Below are positions 18,061-25,087 of a stretch of DNA of 64,000 nucleotides, one piece after another. The notes under the pieces are model-generated. The model was not told the DNA's origin. It did no database searches and was given only the letters and a program-made list of their open reading frames with translations. The position numbers and the translations under genes are program-made. How positions within the stretch are numbered: the first letter of the stretch is position 1; each line of letters begins with the position of its first letter. Location of the stretch: positions 1 to 64,000 of the forward strand of contig CAWGNT010000005.1 in the NCBI GenBank assembly GCA_963824085.1, written 5' to 3'. Source of the DNA: JARRNE01 sp963824085. Lineage in GTDB: Bacteria > Pseudomonadota > Gammaproteobacteria > Chromatiales > Chromatiaceae.

Positions 18061-19260
18061 TCAAACCCCGCGAGCGTCGCGTCGGATCATGTCGCGGATG
18101 CCGCGCACCGCCTGGCGGGTGCGATGCTCGTTCTCGATCAGCCCGAACCGAACGTGGGTATCTCCGTACTCGCCGAAGCCGATGCCCGGCGACACGGCGA
18201 CCTTGGCATCGTGAAGAAGCTTCTTGCAGAACTCAAGGGAGCCCATCTCCCGGTACTGCTCCGGGATCGGTGCCCAGACGAACATGGTGGCCTTCGGCTT
18301 CTCGATCTCCCACCCAATGGCGTCAAGGCCATCGCAGAGGACATCACGCCGGCGCTGATAGCGGTTCCTGATCTCGCGCACGCACTCCTGCGGCCCCTCG
18401 AGGGCCGCGATGGCCGCGACCTGAATAGGCGTGAAAGTACCGTAGTCGAGATAGGACTTGATACGTGCCAGGGCCGCGACCAGGTCCCTGTTACCGCACA
18501 TGAAGCCGACGCGCCAGCCCGGCATGTTGTAGCTCTTGGACAGAGAGAAGAACTCCACCGCAATCTCGTCCGCCCCGGGAACTTGCAGAATCGACGGGGC
18601 ACGGTAGCCATCGAAGACAAGGTCTGCATAGGCCAGGTCATGCACGACCCAGATGCCGTGCTCCCGGGCGATGGAGATGACCTGCTCGAAGAAATCAATT
18701 TCAACGCACTGGGTGGTCGGGTTGCCAGGAAAGTTGAGCACAAGCATCTTGGGCTTGGGCCAAGACTCCTGGATAGCTCGGCGCAGCTCCTCGAAAAAGT
18801 CCACCCCCGGCACAAGGCGCACGTGGCGCACGTCGGCACCGGCAATGATGAAGCCGTACGGATGGATGGGATAGGCAGGATTCGGCACCAGCACCGTATC
18901 CCCGGCACTCATGGTACCGAGCGCCAAATGCGCAAGCCCCTCCTTCGAGCCGATGGTCACGATGGCCTGGGAATCGGGATCGAGATTCACGTCGTAGCGC
19001 TCGCGATACCAGTTGCAGATCGCCCGGCGCAGACGCGGTATCCCGCGCGAGACGGAATAGCGATGGGTGTTGCTGCGCTGGGCGACCTCGACCAGCTTGT
19101 CGACGATGTGACGAGGCGTCGGCTGGTCCGGATTGCCCATACCGAAGTCGATTATGTCCTCGCCTCGCGCTCGTGCCTCGGCCTTCAGCTGATTGACGAT
19201 ATTGAAGACGTAAGGCGGCAAGCGCTTGATACGAAGGAATTCCAGATCGGGCCGGACCAC
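18061..19260 (-). CDS. alaC: Alanine transaminase (glutamate-pyruvate aminotransferase)
   Basis: 399 residues; GTG start at 19260 with GAGG five bases before it. A class I/II PLP-dependent aminotransferase with IKRLPPYVFNIVNQLKAEAR at the N-terminus and DIIDFGMGNPDQPTP, both characteristic of the AlaC group. The PLP-lysine is in FFSLSKSYNMPGWRVGF (around residue 237) and the phosphate-binding Arg in GWRVGF. It interconverts pyruvate and alanine with glutamate as amino donor. It is the first gene of a tight minus-strand cluster with hom, an arrangement frequent in beta- and gammaproteobacteria. About 500 bases of non-coding DNA separate it from the divergent Mth938-like gene. Confidence 0.94.
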   Translation of the reverse strand: MVRPDLEFLRIKRLPPYVFNIVNQLKAEARARGEDIIDFGMGNPDQPTPRHIVDKLVEVAQRSNTHRYSVSRGIPRLRRAICNWYRERYDVNLDPDSQAIVTIGSKEGLAHLALGTMSAGDTVLVPNPAYPIHPYGFIIAGADVRHVRLVPGVDFFEELRRAIQESWPKPKMLVLNFPGNPTTQCVEIDFFEQVISIAREHGIWVVHDLAYADLVFDGYRAPSILQVPGADEIAVEFFSLSKSYNMPGWRVGFMCGNRDLVAALARIKSYLDYGTFTPIQVAAIAALEGPQECVREIRNRYQRRRDVLCDGLDAIGWEIEKPKATMFVWAPIPEQYREMGSLEFCKKLLHDAKVAVSPGIGFGEYGDTHVRFGLIENEHRTRQAVRGIRDMIRRDARGV

Positions 19261-19761
19261 AAGAACCTCGCGCGAAGGGGCTGACAGGGAAAAGCCAGGT
19301 GACTGGCCCTCTGGATCAACTGTGCGTTGGGGATGCGGCGTCAGGACACGTCTTGGATGCCCCTCCGTGCCTCTGCCGGAGGCGTCCGTGCCGCCTTCGC
19401 CGACCTACCCATATCGCGTTTCCCAACCTTTTGGGCTTGTAAGGGTGGGGCCGATCACCCAGAGGTTGAGAGTGTACCGCCGGCCTCAAGAGTTTGAAAC
19501 GCCTGCCGCCGCAACGCAGGCGCATCGTGCGCGGCAGGCCGAACAAACCGTTAGGCGATGTCGCATGTGCGGGAGAATCGACGCAAGGCGCGCTCTATAC
19601 CGTTTCGATTTGGGTTTTTCGCTACTTGGGGACGGGCCGCACCCGCCCGAGATGCCGTCAATATGTCCATGTTGGCTGAACGGCAACCTCCCTGCTTCCG
19701 ACACCCCTGGCAGGCGCGTGCCGACCTTGTTCGGGAAACGGCCATCGAGTATGTTGCCTCC
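19261..19761. other. 501-base divergent intergenic region
   Basis: It lies between alaC (minus) and the Mth938-like gene (plus), so it should contain both promoters. An open frame from 19558 reads into the Mth938-like gene but shows no conserved start or signal. The stretch 19450-19545 is rich in short inverted repeats (for example CGCCTGCCGC with GCGGCAGGC). No known RNA family was recognised. Confidence 0.4.
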
Positions 19762-20133
19762 ATGAAGTTTTCAGAGACCGGAAACAGCGGGAGACATCTA
19801 GTCCAGGGCTATGGATCCGGCCGGGTCCAGATCCGGGGAAAGACTTACACCGAAGGCCTGATCGTCAGCCCCGACGAGGTCATTGCAGGCTGGGGTCCGG
19901 AGCGCGCCGCCGACTTGGCTCCCGAGCACGTCACTGCGCTCACCGCCCTCGAGCCTCAGGTCATCGTCATCGGCACCGGAGCTCGCCAGATCTTTCCCGA
20001 ACCGCGGGTCTACGCTTCCGCGCTCGCCATGGGCATCGGAGTGGAAATCATGGACACGGGCGCCGCCTGCCGCACATACAACGTCCTCGCGGCGGAAGGC
20101 CGTAAAGTCACTGCCGGCCTCATCATGCGTTGA
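19762..20133 (+). CDS. Mth938/NDUFAF3-like domain protein
   Basis: 123 residues from the ATG at 19762 (MKFSETGNSGRHLVQGYGSG), the usual size of this small single-domain family; a 68-codon upstream extension has no protein-like character. Characteristic motifs are LIVSPDEVIAGWGP near residue 35 and VIVIGTGARQIFP near residue 70, then GIGVEIMDTGAACRTYNVLA. Homologues include bacterial DUF498 proteins and the eukaryotic complex I assembly factor NDUFAF3; the bacterial role is unknown. It is transcribed away from alaC and followed by a family C repeat. Confidence 0.88.
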   Translation: MKFSETGNSGRHLVQGYGSGRVQIRGKTYTEGLIVSPDEVIAGWGPERAADLAPEHVTALTALEPQVIVIGTGARQIFPEPRVYASALAMGIGVEIMDTGAACRTYNVLAAEGRKVTAGLIMR

Positions 20134-20262
20134 GACCCTGCCAGAGGGGCCAGATCCGCGTTGGAGTCCGGTCCACTCAGCTCAACCGCATCCAGCGAGG
20201 TAATTCGTGTCGAATCCCGGCAAGGGACCTCGCGATGCGTCTGGCGTCGCGGCGCGGCTTTA

Positions 20263-20418
20263 GGCGATTTCTGTCAAGTCCTGTAACACCTTGCTGGTCC
20301 TTTCGCCCGCCTTCGGCGTCGCACCGACAGTCACATAGCCCAGCTATGCTCCTTCCGACGCGCTTCAAGGCGAACGAAAATCCTTCGCACTCTGTCACAT
20401 GATTTTCCGCCAATCGCC
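20263..20418. repeat. MITE-like family C, copy C2
   Basis: 156 bp bounded by GGCGATT and AATCGCC and flanked on both sides by TTA (20260-20262 and 20419-20421), an apparent 3-bp target-site duplication. The interior has the same TTGCTGGTCCTTTCGCCCG, the CGCCTTCGGCG palindrome and CATAGCCCAGCTATG as the other copies. It occupies half of the 313-base gap 20134-20446, where no gene was found. Confidence 0.85.
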
Positions 20419-20446
20419 TTAGCGCTCATCACGACCGAAGAAGCCA

Positions 20447-21205
20447 ATGGACCGCAAGATAATTCTCACCGTTCTCGCCGCTGCCCTGTTCGGCTTCATA
20501 GGCATCATGCTGCTGATGCCCAGCAATGTGGACGAGAGCGTCGTTCGGCTGCCATGGAAGGTTTCCCACGACTCCCAGGGCCATACCCAAGTGTTTGGAT
20601 TCACACTCGGCGTCACCTCCCTGGCCGATGTTCGCAAGGTGTTCGGAGAAGAAGGCAAGGTCAACCTGTTCGCGGTTCCAGGCGAGGCCGGCACCTACTC
20701 GGTCGAGGCCTACTTCGACCAAGTCTATCTGAACCACCTGAGGGCCGACTTCGTCATCAGCCTGAGCGTCCCTCAGGACACGCTGGCCGCGATGTACGCG
20801 CGGGGACTGCGCATCAGCCAGCTGGGCAGCGGGGCGAAAAAGGTGACCCTGGCGCCGGAGGACACTGCCAGGCTGGCGGATGCGCCGATCCGTGCAATCA
20901 CTTACCTGCCCTGGAAGCACCTCGATGCCGATTTGATCGAGCACCGCTTCGGCAAACCGAGCCGGCGCGTACCGGAGGAGTCCGGCGTCACTCATTGGCT
21001 CTATCCGGACAGGGGTATGGACATTGCTCGCGACCCGAATGGCGGTGTCGTCATCCAGTACGTGAATCTCGACATGTTCGGGGATCTGCTTAAGCCGCTG
21101 CACGCGGCATCCACCGACACCCAAGGCAATGGCGCATCTCTCAGGACCACGGCCGCCAATAGATCCGAGGCATCACCGACCGCAGTCAGGCAGCAGCAGC
21201 GGTAA
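20447..21205 (+). CDS. Conserved protein with N-terminal membrane anchor, unknown function
   Basis: 252 residues, GAAGAAG before the ATG. Residues 4-24 (KIILTVLAAALFGFIGIMLL) form a membrane anchor or uncleaved signal, so the rest should be periplasmic. The main body includes VFGFTLGVTSLADVRKVFGE, a phrase reminiscent of proteins that compare a predicted value with a charged pocket, but no catalytic motif is visible. The last 35 residues are low-complexity (Ser, Thr, Ala, Gln) and may be disordered. I do not recognise the family. It stands alone, 25 bases downstream of repeat C2. Confidence 0.68.
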   Translation: MDRKIILTVLAAALFGFIGIMLLMPSNVDESVVRLPWKVSHDSQGHTQVFGFTLGVTSLADVRKVFGEEGKVNLFAVPGEAGTYSVEAYFDQVYLNHLRADFVISLSVPQDTLAAMYARGLRISQLGSGAKKVTLAPEDTARLADAPIRAITYLPWKHLDADLIEHRFGKPSRRVPEESGVTHWLYPDRGMDIARDPNGGVVIQYVNLDMFGDLLKPLHAASTDTQGNGASLRTTAANRSEASPTAVRQQQR

Positions 21206-21327
21206 GGCCGTGAGCCGTCAACGTCTGCAGCGAGCATTGAGGTCGGCACCCGGTGTCAATTGGCTAGTAGACACCTATACGCCGGGAGGGGAGCCCGCGG
21301 TGGCGGCCTCGCCGGTATCGCACCCGA

Positions 21328-21729
21328 TCAATCGCTGATCGCGAGCGTCTTGAGCACCTTGGCGTCGTCGTCGAGAAGCTGCAGGTCCATCGCGACCAGC
21401 GGACCCGGCGCCCAGGGGTCCGTGTCAGCAAGGTCGAGCAGTGTTCGCAGCAAGGCAAGCGTCACCGGCCGCATGTCTTTCTGTATCCCAAAGGCCCAGA
21501 GCTGGCTTCCGGCACGGTCGAACCAATAGCCGACGATGTCCCCGACGCGGTCCTGGCAACGTTCGTATCTTTCCACCGGCCAGCGCGCGGGACCCGAGTG
21601 ATAGATGGTCCACATGCCCAGGAGACCCTTACGGGCCAGCTCGGTGACGGCCTTGTGCCGGTTAATTGACCCAGTCTCTAGCCTGGTCCAGCGGGCCGCC
21701 AAACGACAGGAGATCCGAGTCGGTGGCAA
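21328..21729 (-). CDS. Possible small protein of unknown function
   Basis: Up to 133 residues from a TTG at 21729, or 95 from the ATG at 21615. The part from residue 39 on (MWTIYHSGPARWPVERYERC, then RVGDIVGYWFDRAGSQLWAF) has protein-like composition, and the end (VAMDLQLLDDDAKVLKTLAI) is plausible. The region before it is basic and may be non-coding. No motif or neighbour gives a function. A truncated family B copy lies directly upstream, so this may be a gene remnant. Confidence 0.4.
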   Translation of the reverse strand: MPPTRISCRLAARWTRLETGSINRHKAVTELARKGLLGMWTIYHSGPARWPVERYERCQDRVGDIVGYWFDRAGSQLWAFGIQKDMRPVTLALLRTLLDLADTDPWAPGPLVAMDLQLLDDDAKVLKTLAISD

Positions 21730-21756
21730 AGCTGATGCTGGGGAAATCGCGGATCG

Positions 21757-21833
21757 GCGGCGCCGACGGTCCCGCCAACCCGCACCCGACCCGCCTAACG
21801 GACGTTCCGGCTGAGGCGCAATGTCTAATCACC
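21757..21833. repeat. MITE-like family B, truncated copy B2
   Basis: Only the right half is present: GGCGCCGACGGTCCCGCC, the CGCCTAACGGACGTTCCGGC segment and the terminal CTAATCACC. The left arm is missing. It lies in the gap between the small minus-strand frame and the peptidoglycan hydrolase gene. Confidence 0.65.
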
Positions 21834-21971
21834 CACCCCGATTAGGTTCCATCTAGGCTGCTCGGCGCCCTCCGGCGCACCGAGGCCCCCCCGGGCGAAA
21901 CCCGACCCCTTGGCCAGAAATGCGAAAAAATCGCATGAGTTGGGGATAAAGGCAGCGGCGCTCCCGTCTGG

Positions 21972-23534
21972 TTATGCAGGCCAGCGGTAACCTAGGAGCC
22001 GCTCATACGGATATGAGGTAATGTTCACGGCGTTGCCCTGATTTCCACCCAACACGAAGATGCGGCCGCCGGCGACGTGATCGAAGAAGGCGACGTGTCC
22101 GGACGTGGGGCTTGGAGGCCGCGAGAAGACCACGACGCAACCGCGACGCGGTTCTGACAGCTCCTTGCCCCATTTCAGCCAAGATCGGGCGGCAGCGCTG
22201 TTCGTACCTCGATTCCCGGACTTGATCATGCACCAATTGACGAAGGACGAGCACCAGGGCGTTTCGTCGTCCGTCGCCTTGAGGGTGGTCGTCTGGTGAT
22301 ACTCGACGATCCGCGGATTGTCCGCCGCTCCGCGCATTTCGTCGACGCCGGTCGCCATTTCCCGCAGCGCGATATCGAACCAGGGTTCATTGCTGTCGCC
22401 CACCGCCTCCAGATGGATCGATGGCCCCTCCTCCAAGGTAACAGGAACATTTACGAGTGCGCCGGGAAATATCAGATCGAAGTCCTCGATCTGTGGGTTG
22501 AGTCGTTTCAGCTCTTCCAGTGATACGCCGTGAAACACTGCAATGCGGCTCATGGTGTCACCCGAGCGCACCCGATAGGTCGTCAACCGATCGGGAGCCG
22601 TCGGCAGCCCCGCCGCGGACCCGGTAGCTGCCGGCCTGCTGGAGATCGCACCTATGTTTATGAGATCACCGGAGAATATCCGATCTGGGTCTTCGATCTG
22701 AGGGTTGAGTATCAGTAACCGGGCGAGCGTCGCTCCATGCTCGCGGGCAATCTGGCTCAAGGAGTCACCGGGACGCACCCTGTAGGTTGTCGATTGATTG
22801 GGTGCCACCGGCGTGGGGGCGACGGCCGGGCTCTCCGTAGGCGCCGGGACAGCGGTCCCTCCGCCGCTTGCCTCCTCCGCCAGCATGTTGCGATCGACGC
22901 GGTTTCTTGCTTCGTCATACGCGAGCGAAGACATGTTCGTCTTGCGGCCGTCGACCTGATAGCCGCCGTGAGTCTTCCCGTCCCTGATGATGTCGGCTTC
23001 AAAGGCCCGTCTTGCCACGAGCCCCCGCAGCCGATTTCCGCCGGATGTCGTGGCATGGGTACGCACGTAGTCAGAGGCATCACCCCATTGCCCGGCCCTC
23101 ACAAATCCGTATAAAGGCCCATTCGCGACCCATCCCGCCCCTCCGGTATTGAAGACAAACGACATAAGGCCGTCGAATTCGGCCTGTGAGACTTGTGTCT
23201 TTGGCGGAACATACCGCGGAACGAAGCGCTCCTTGTGACGGCTAACGTCGTGGCGAAACAACGCCAGGGCATGTCGTCGACTAATTCCGTCATTCACGTC
23301 CACAGAAAGGCCGTCGATGACGATGATCCCGCTGCTGTGCTCCTCGTCCGTCAGCAGATGACCGTACCCGATGGTGTCTGTGTGCGTGCCGCGCTCGCCG
23401 GTAGGGCGATGCCGCTCGGAATGGAACGACTCGAACGAGCGCATGATTTCCGCCATTTGAACCGATAAGCACACCTTGTCTATTCTGGAACGGACCCCGG
23501 GGAGTAAGGGTAGTGATAACCTGTTGCCAGGCAT
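21972..23534 (-). CDS. Modular peptidoglycan hydrolase: GH24 lysozyme + two LysM + TIGR02594 amidase-like domain
   Basis: 520 residues; GGAGG seven bases before the ATG makes the start firm. Residues about 28-200 are a phage-type lysozyme (GH24): Glu35 in RSFESFHSE and the T54-I-G-Y-G-H59 motif. Two LysM repeats follow, about 245-292 (TTYRVRPGDSLSQIAREHG) and 313-360 (TTYRVRSGDTMSRIAVFHG), both ending in NPQIEDxDxIFxG. The last 135 residues match the TIGR02594 group of NlpC/P60-CHAP-like proteins, with Cys in TPWCSSFVNWCM, His in SGHVAFFDHV and VLGGNQGNAVNITSYP. It should cut both glycan strands and a peptide or amide bond. There is no signal peptide or membrane segment, so it would need phage-like lysis, a dedicated secretion system or an unconventional route. 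No holin, capsid or secretion genes are adjacent. Confidence 0.9.
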   Translation of the reverse strand: MPGNRLSLPLLPGVRSRIDKVCLSVQMAEIMRSFESFHSERHRPTGERGTHTDTIGYGHLLTDEEHSSGIIVIDGLSVDVNDGISRRHALALFRHDVSRHKERFVPRYVPPKTQVSQAEFDGLMSFVFNTGGAGWVANGPLYGFVRAGQWGDASDYVRTHATTSGGNRLRGLVARRAFEADIIRDGKTHGGYQVDGRKTNMSSLAYDEARNRVDRNMLAEEASGGGTAVPAPTESPAVAPTPVAPNQSTTYRVRPGDSLSQIAREHGATLARLLILNPQIEDPDRIFSGDLINIGAISSRPAATGSAAGLPTAPDRLTTYRVRSGDTMSRIAVFHGVSLEELKRLNPQIEDFDLIFPGALVNVPVTLEEGPSIHLEAVGDSNEPWFDIALREMATGVDEMRGAADNPRIVEYHQTTTLKATDDETPWCSSFVNWCMIKSGNRGTNSAAARSWLKWGKELSEPRRGCVVVFSRPPSPTSGHVAFFDHVAGGRIFVLGGNQGNAVNITSYPYERLLGYRWPA

Positions 23535-23573
23535 GGCAAACCCTCCAAACCAGAAAGGTTCCGACCCGTTAAA

Positions 23574-23598
23574 GAGACGCTGATTGAATCAGCGTCTC
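23574..23598. promoter_or_regulatory. 25-bp perfect palindrome upstream of the hydrolase gene
   Basis: GAGACGCTGATT, one central G, then AATCAGCGTCTC: a 12-bp perfect inverted repeat with a one-base centre, 40 bases upstream of the hydrolase ATG. The absence of a real loop argues for a dimeric repressor or activator site rather than a terminator. No regulator gene is nearby. Confidence 0.5.
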
Positions 23599-23820
23599 CC
23601 GAGGCGATCGAGAAAATAACCTCGGACTGAATTCAGGCTAGACCAAGGGCTCGGAAATGCAAAGGACCACACCTGCGCGAAATTCTCTTCGTGCGGGAAA
23701 ATGAGAGTCATGTCCCCCTGGTCCAAAGCGGCCAGCGGCGCCCTACAATCAACTGCACTCAGCGCGAGCCCCGGTGCCGCAGAACGCTGTGACGTGCCTT
23801 GCCAGCCACCCTTTTCTGAA

Positions 23821-23841
23821 CTAGTCTGACTCTCGGACTAG
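23821..23841. other. Short inverted repeat near an AT-rich tract
   Basis: CTAGTC at 23821-23826 pairs with GACTAG at 23836-23841, followed by GTTTTATAA. It could be a weak terminator on the plus strand or a protein-binding site; there is no gene immediately before it on the plus strand. Confidence 0.3.
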
Positions 23842-23884
23842 GTTTTATAACGACCGCAAATGGCGTTTTGGCTTCTCAACCCGT

Positions 23885-23978
23885 GGGGCCGGGGTGCGGT
23901 CGGCGGGGGTGTCGGCAGTAGGGAGGCTGCCGTCAAGCTACATGGACCTATTCACGGCGCCCCGGCGGGCGCGGCCTG
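23885..23978 (+). repeat. Family A palindromic repeat, copy
   Basis: It shares GGGGGTGTCGGCAGTAGGGA, GGCTGCCGTCAAGCTACATG and the TATTCACGGCG arm with the copies at 54441 and 61596. The outer arms are GC-rich and roughly complementary, so the element can fold into a long hairpin. Confidence 0.7.
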
Positions 23979-24093
23979 CGCATTGTCGACGCATCAGCAT
24001 TCCTGTGCATCCCGGGATTCTTCGCGACACCTGACCTGTACATGATCGGCGAGAAGGCGGCGGAGGCCCTATTGAGACACGGCAACTGTCTGG

Positions 24094-24366
24094 GGTGATT
24101 AGCGCCAAAACTTTGCTGCACCCGGCCAGTGTCGGGTACGGGGCGCCGATGGGTGTTCCCGCTGAGCCGCGACGCTAAGGCGATTTGTGTCAAATCATGT
24201 ACTCATGTACCACCTTGCTGGCCCTTTCACCCGCCTTCGGCGTCACGCCGGCAGTCGCATAGGTCAAAACATATCAGCCCGGCTATGCTCCTCCCTCCGT
24301 TCCTTGAAAGCGAACGAAAATCCTGCGCAATCCGGTACATGATTTTCCGGCAGTCGCCTAATCACC
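24094..24366. repeat. MITE-like family B copy B3, interrupted by family C
   Basis: The left end GGTGATTAGCGCC at 24094 and the right end TAATCACC at 24359-24366 belong to one family B element whose terminal GACGCTAATCACC was split between TAA and TCACC by the family C copy at 24179-24358. The B element is also shortened in its middle, lacking the GGCGCCGACGGTCCCGCC core. Confidence 0.75.
24179..24358. repeat. MITE-like family C, copy C3, nested in family B
   Basis: 180 bp bounded by GGCGATT and AGTCGCC and flanked by TAA at 24176-24178 and again at 24359-24361, an apparent 3-bp target duplication. Compared with C1 and C2 it carries small internal expansions (a second ATGTAC near the left end and AAAACATATCAG in the middle). 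Confidence 0.85.
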
Positions 24367-24449
24367 CTGTTTGATGGCGCTCGGAGCAATGCCGCGACGG
24401 AACGGTAACGCGAAACATTAGGTGCGGATAGCCGCAATTGGAGATAGCC

Positions 24450-24881
24450 ATGACCTACGACGTACAGACACTGCTGGAAATGACCCAGGAGCAACTAGAT
24501 GACTTGTTCAAGGCGAGTCCGGCCGGGGACATCCCAAACGGCGAGGCCAAGGGCACGGCCATTATCGCCCCCGGGACTAAGTATTCCGAACCTATCGCCG
24601 AGATCGTCAATCACTTCGCCTGGCAGGGTAAGGTCTTCGATGCACGCAAGGGGGTTCTCAAGAACCGCATCCTGTTGTTCGGGATCGAGGCCATCGTCGC
24701 CACAGTCTACAAGGGGCCGAGCTGGCTGGACGGAAACGAGTGCATCATCCTCGACTACTCGGATACCTCCATCATCGCCCACTGGATCCGCGACGAGATC
24801 CGGCTGATCGGCCCCGGCTTTTACCTGGGCAAGGTCTATTGGGGCAAGGACCGGCTGATCGACTTCTGTCTTCGGTTCTAA
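24450..24881 (+). CDS. Conserved hypothetical cytoplasmic protein
   Basis: 143 residues from the ATG at 24450, with GGAGAT eight bases before it; an ATG at 24438 would destroy this spacing. There is no signal peptide or membrane segment. A compact beta-rich domain is likely: PNGEAKGTAIIAPGT (about residues 28-42), NHFAWQGKVFDARKGVLKNR (around 52-71), and the end FYLGKVYWGKDRLIDFCLRF. The GKVF and GKVYWGK elements suggest a lipocalin-like or ligand-binding fold, but this is only an impression. No operon partner: the next gene starts about 200 bases later. Confidence 0.7.
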   Translation: MTYDVQTLLEMTQEQLDDLFKASPAGDIPNGEAKGTAIIAPGTKYSEPIAEIVNHFAWQGKVFDARKGVLKNRILLFGIEAIVATVYKGPSWLDGNECIILDYSDTSIIAHWIRDEIRLIGPGFYLGKVYWGKDRLIDFCLRF

Positions 24882-25087
24882 TGCCTTGACGCCCCACTCC
24901 CTGGCGACCATATCCATCGCGAATTGTCGCGCGGCCGACCCGCCGGCCCTGCTCAGCATCATGGGCCGTGCCCCGGACAGCACTGGGCGGCGAAATTCGG
25001 TGCGTTCCGCCGACCCGCTCCCAGCTCTAGCCTGGCAGTTGAGCTGTCGCGCTAGCCAACCGTCAACAAGGGCAGAGGAGATATGTC

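Noticed and set aside
20195..20225. tRNA T-arm-like TCGAATCC
   Set aside because: No matching acceptor or anticodon stems around it.
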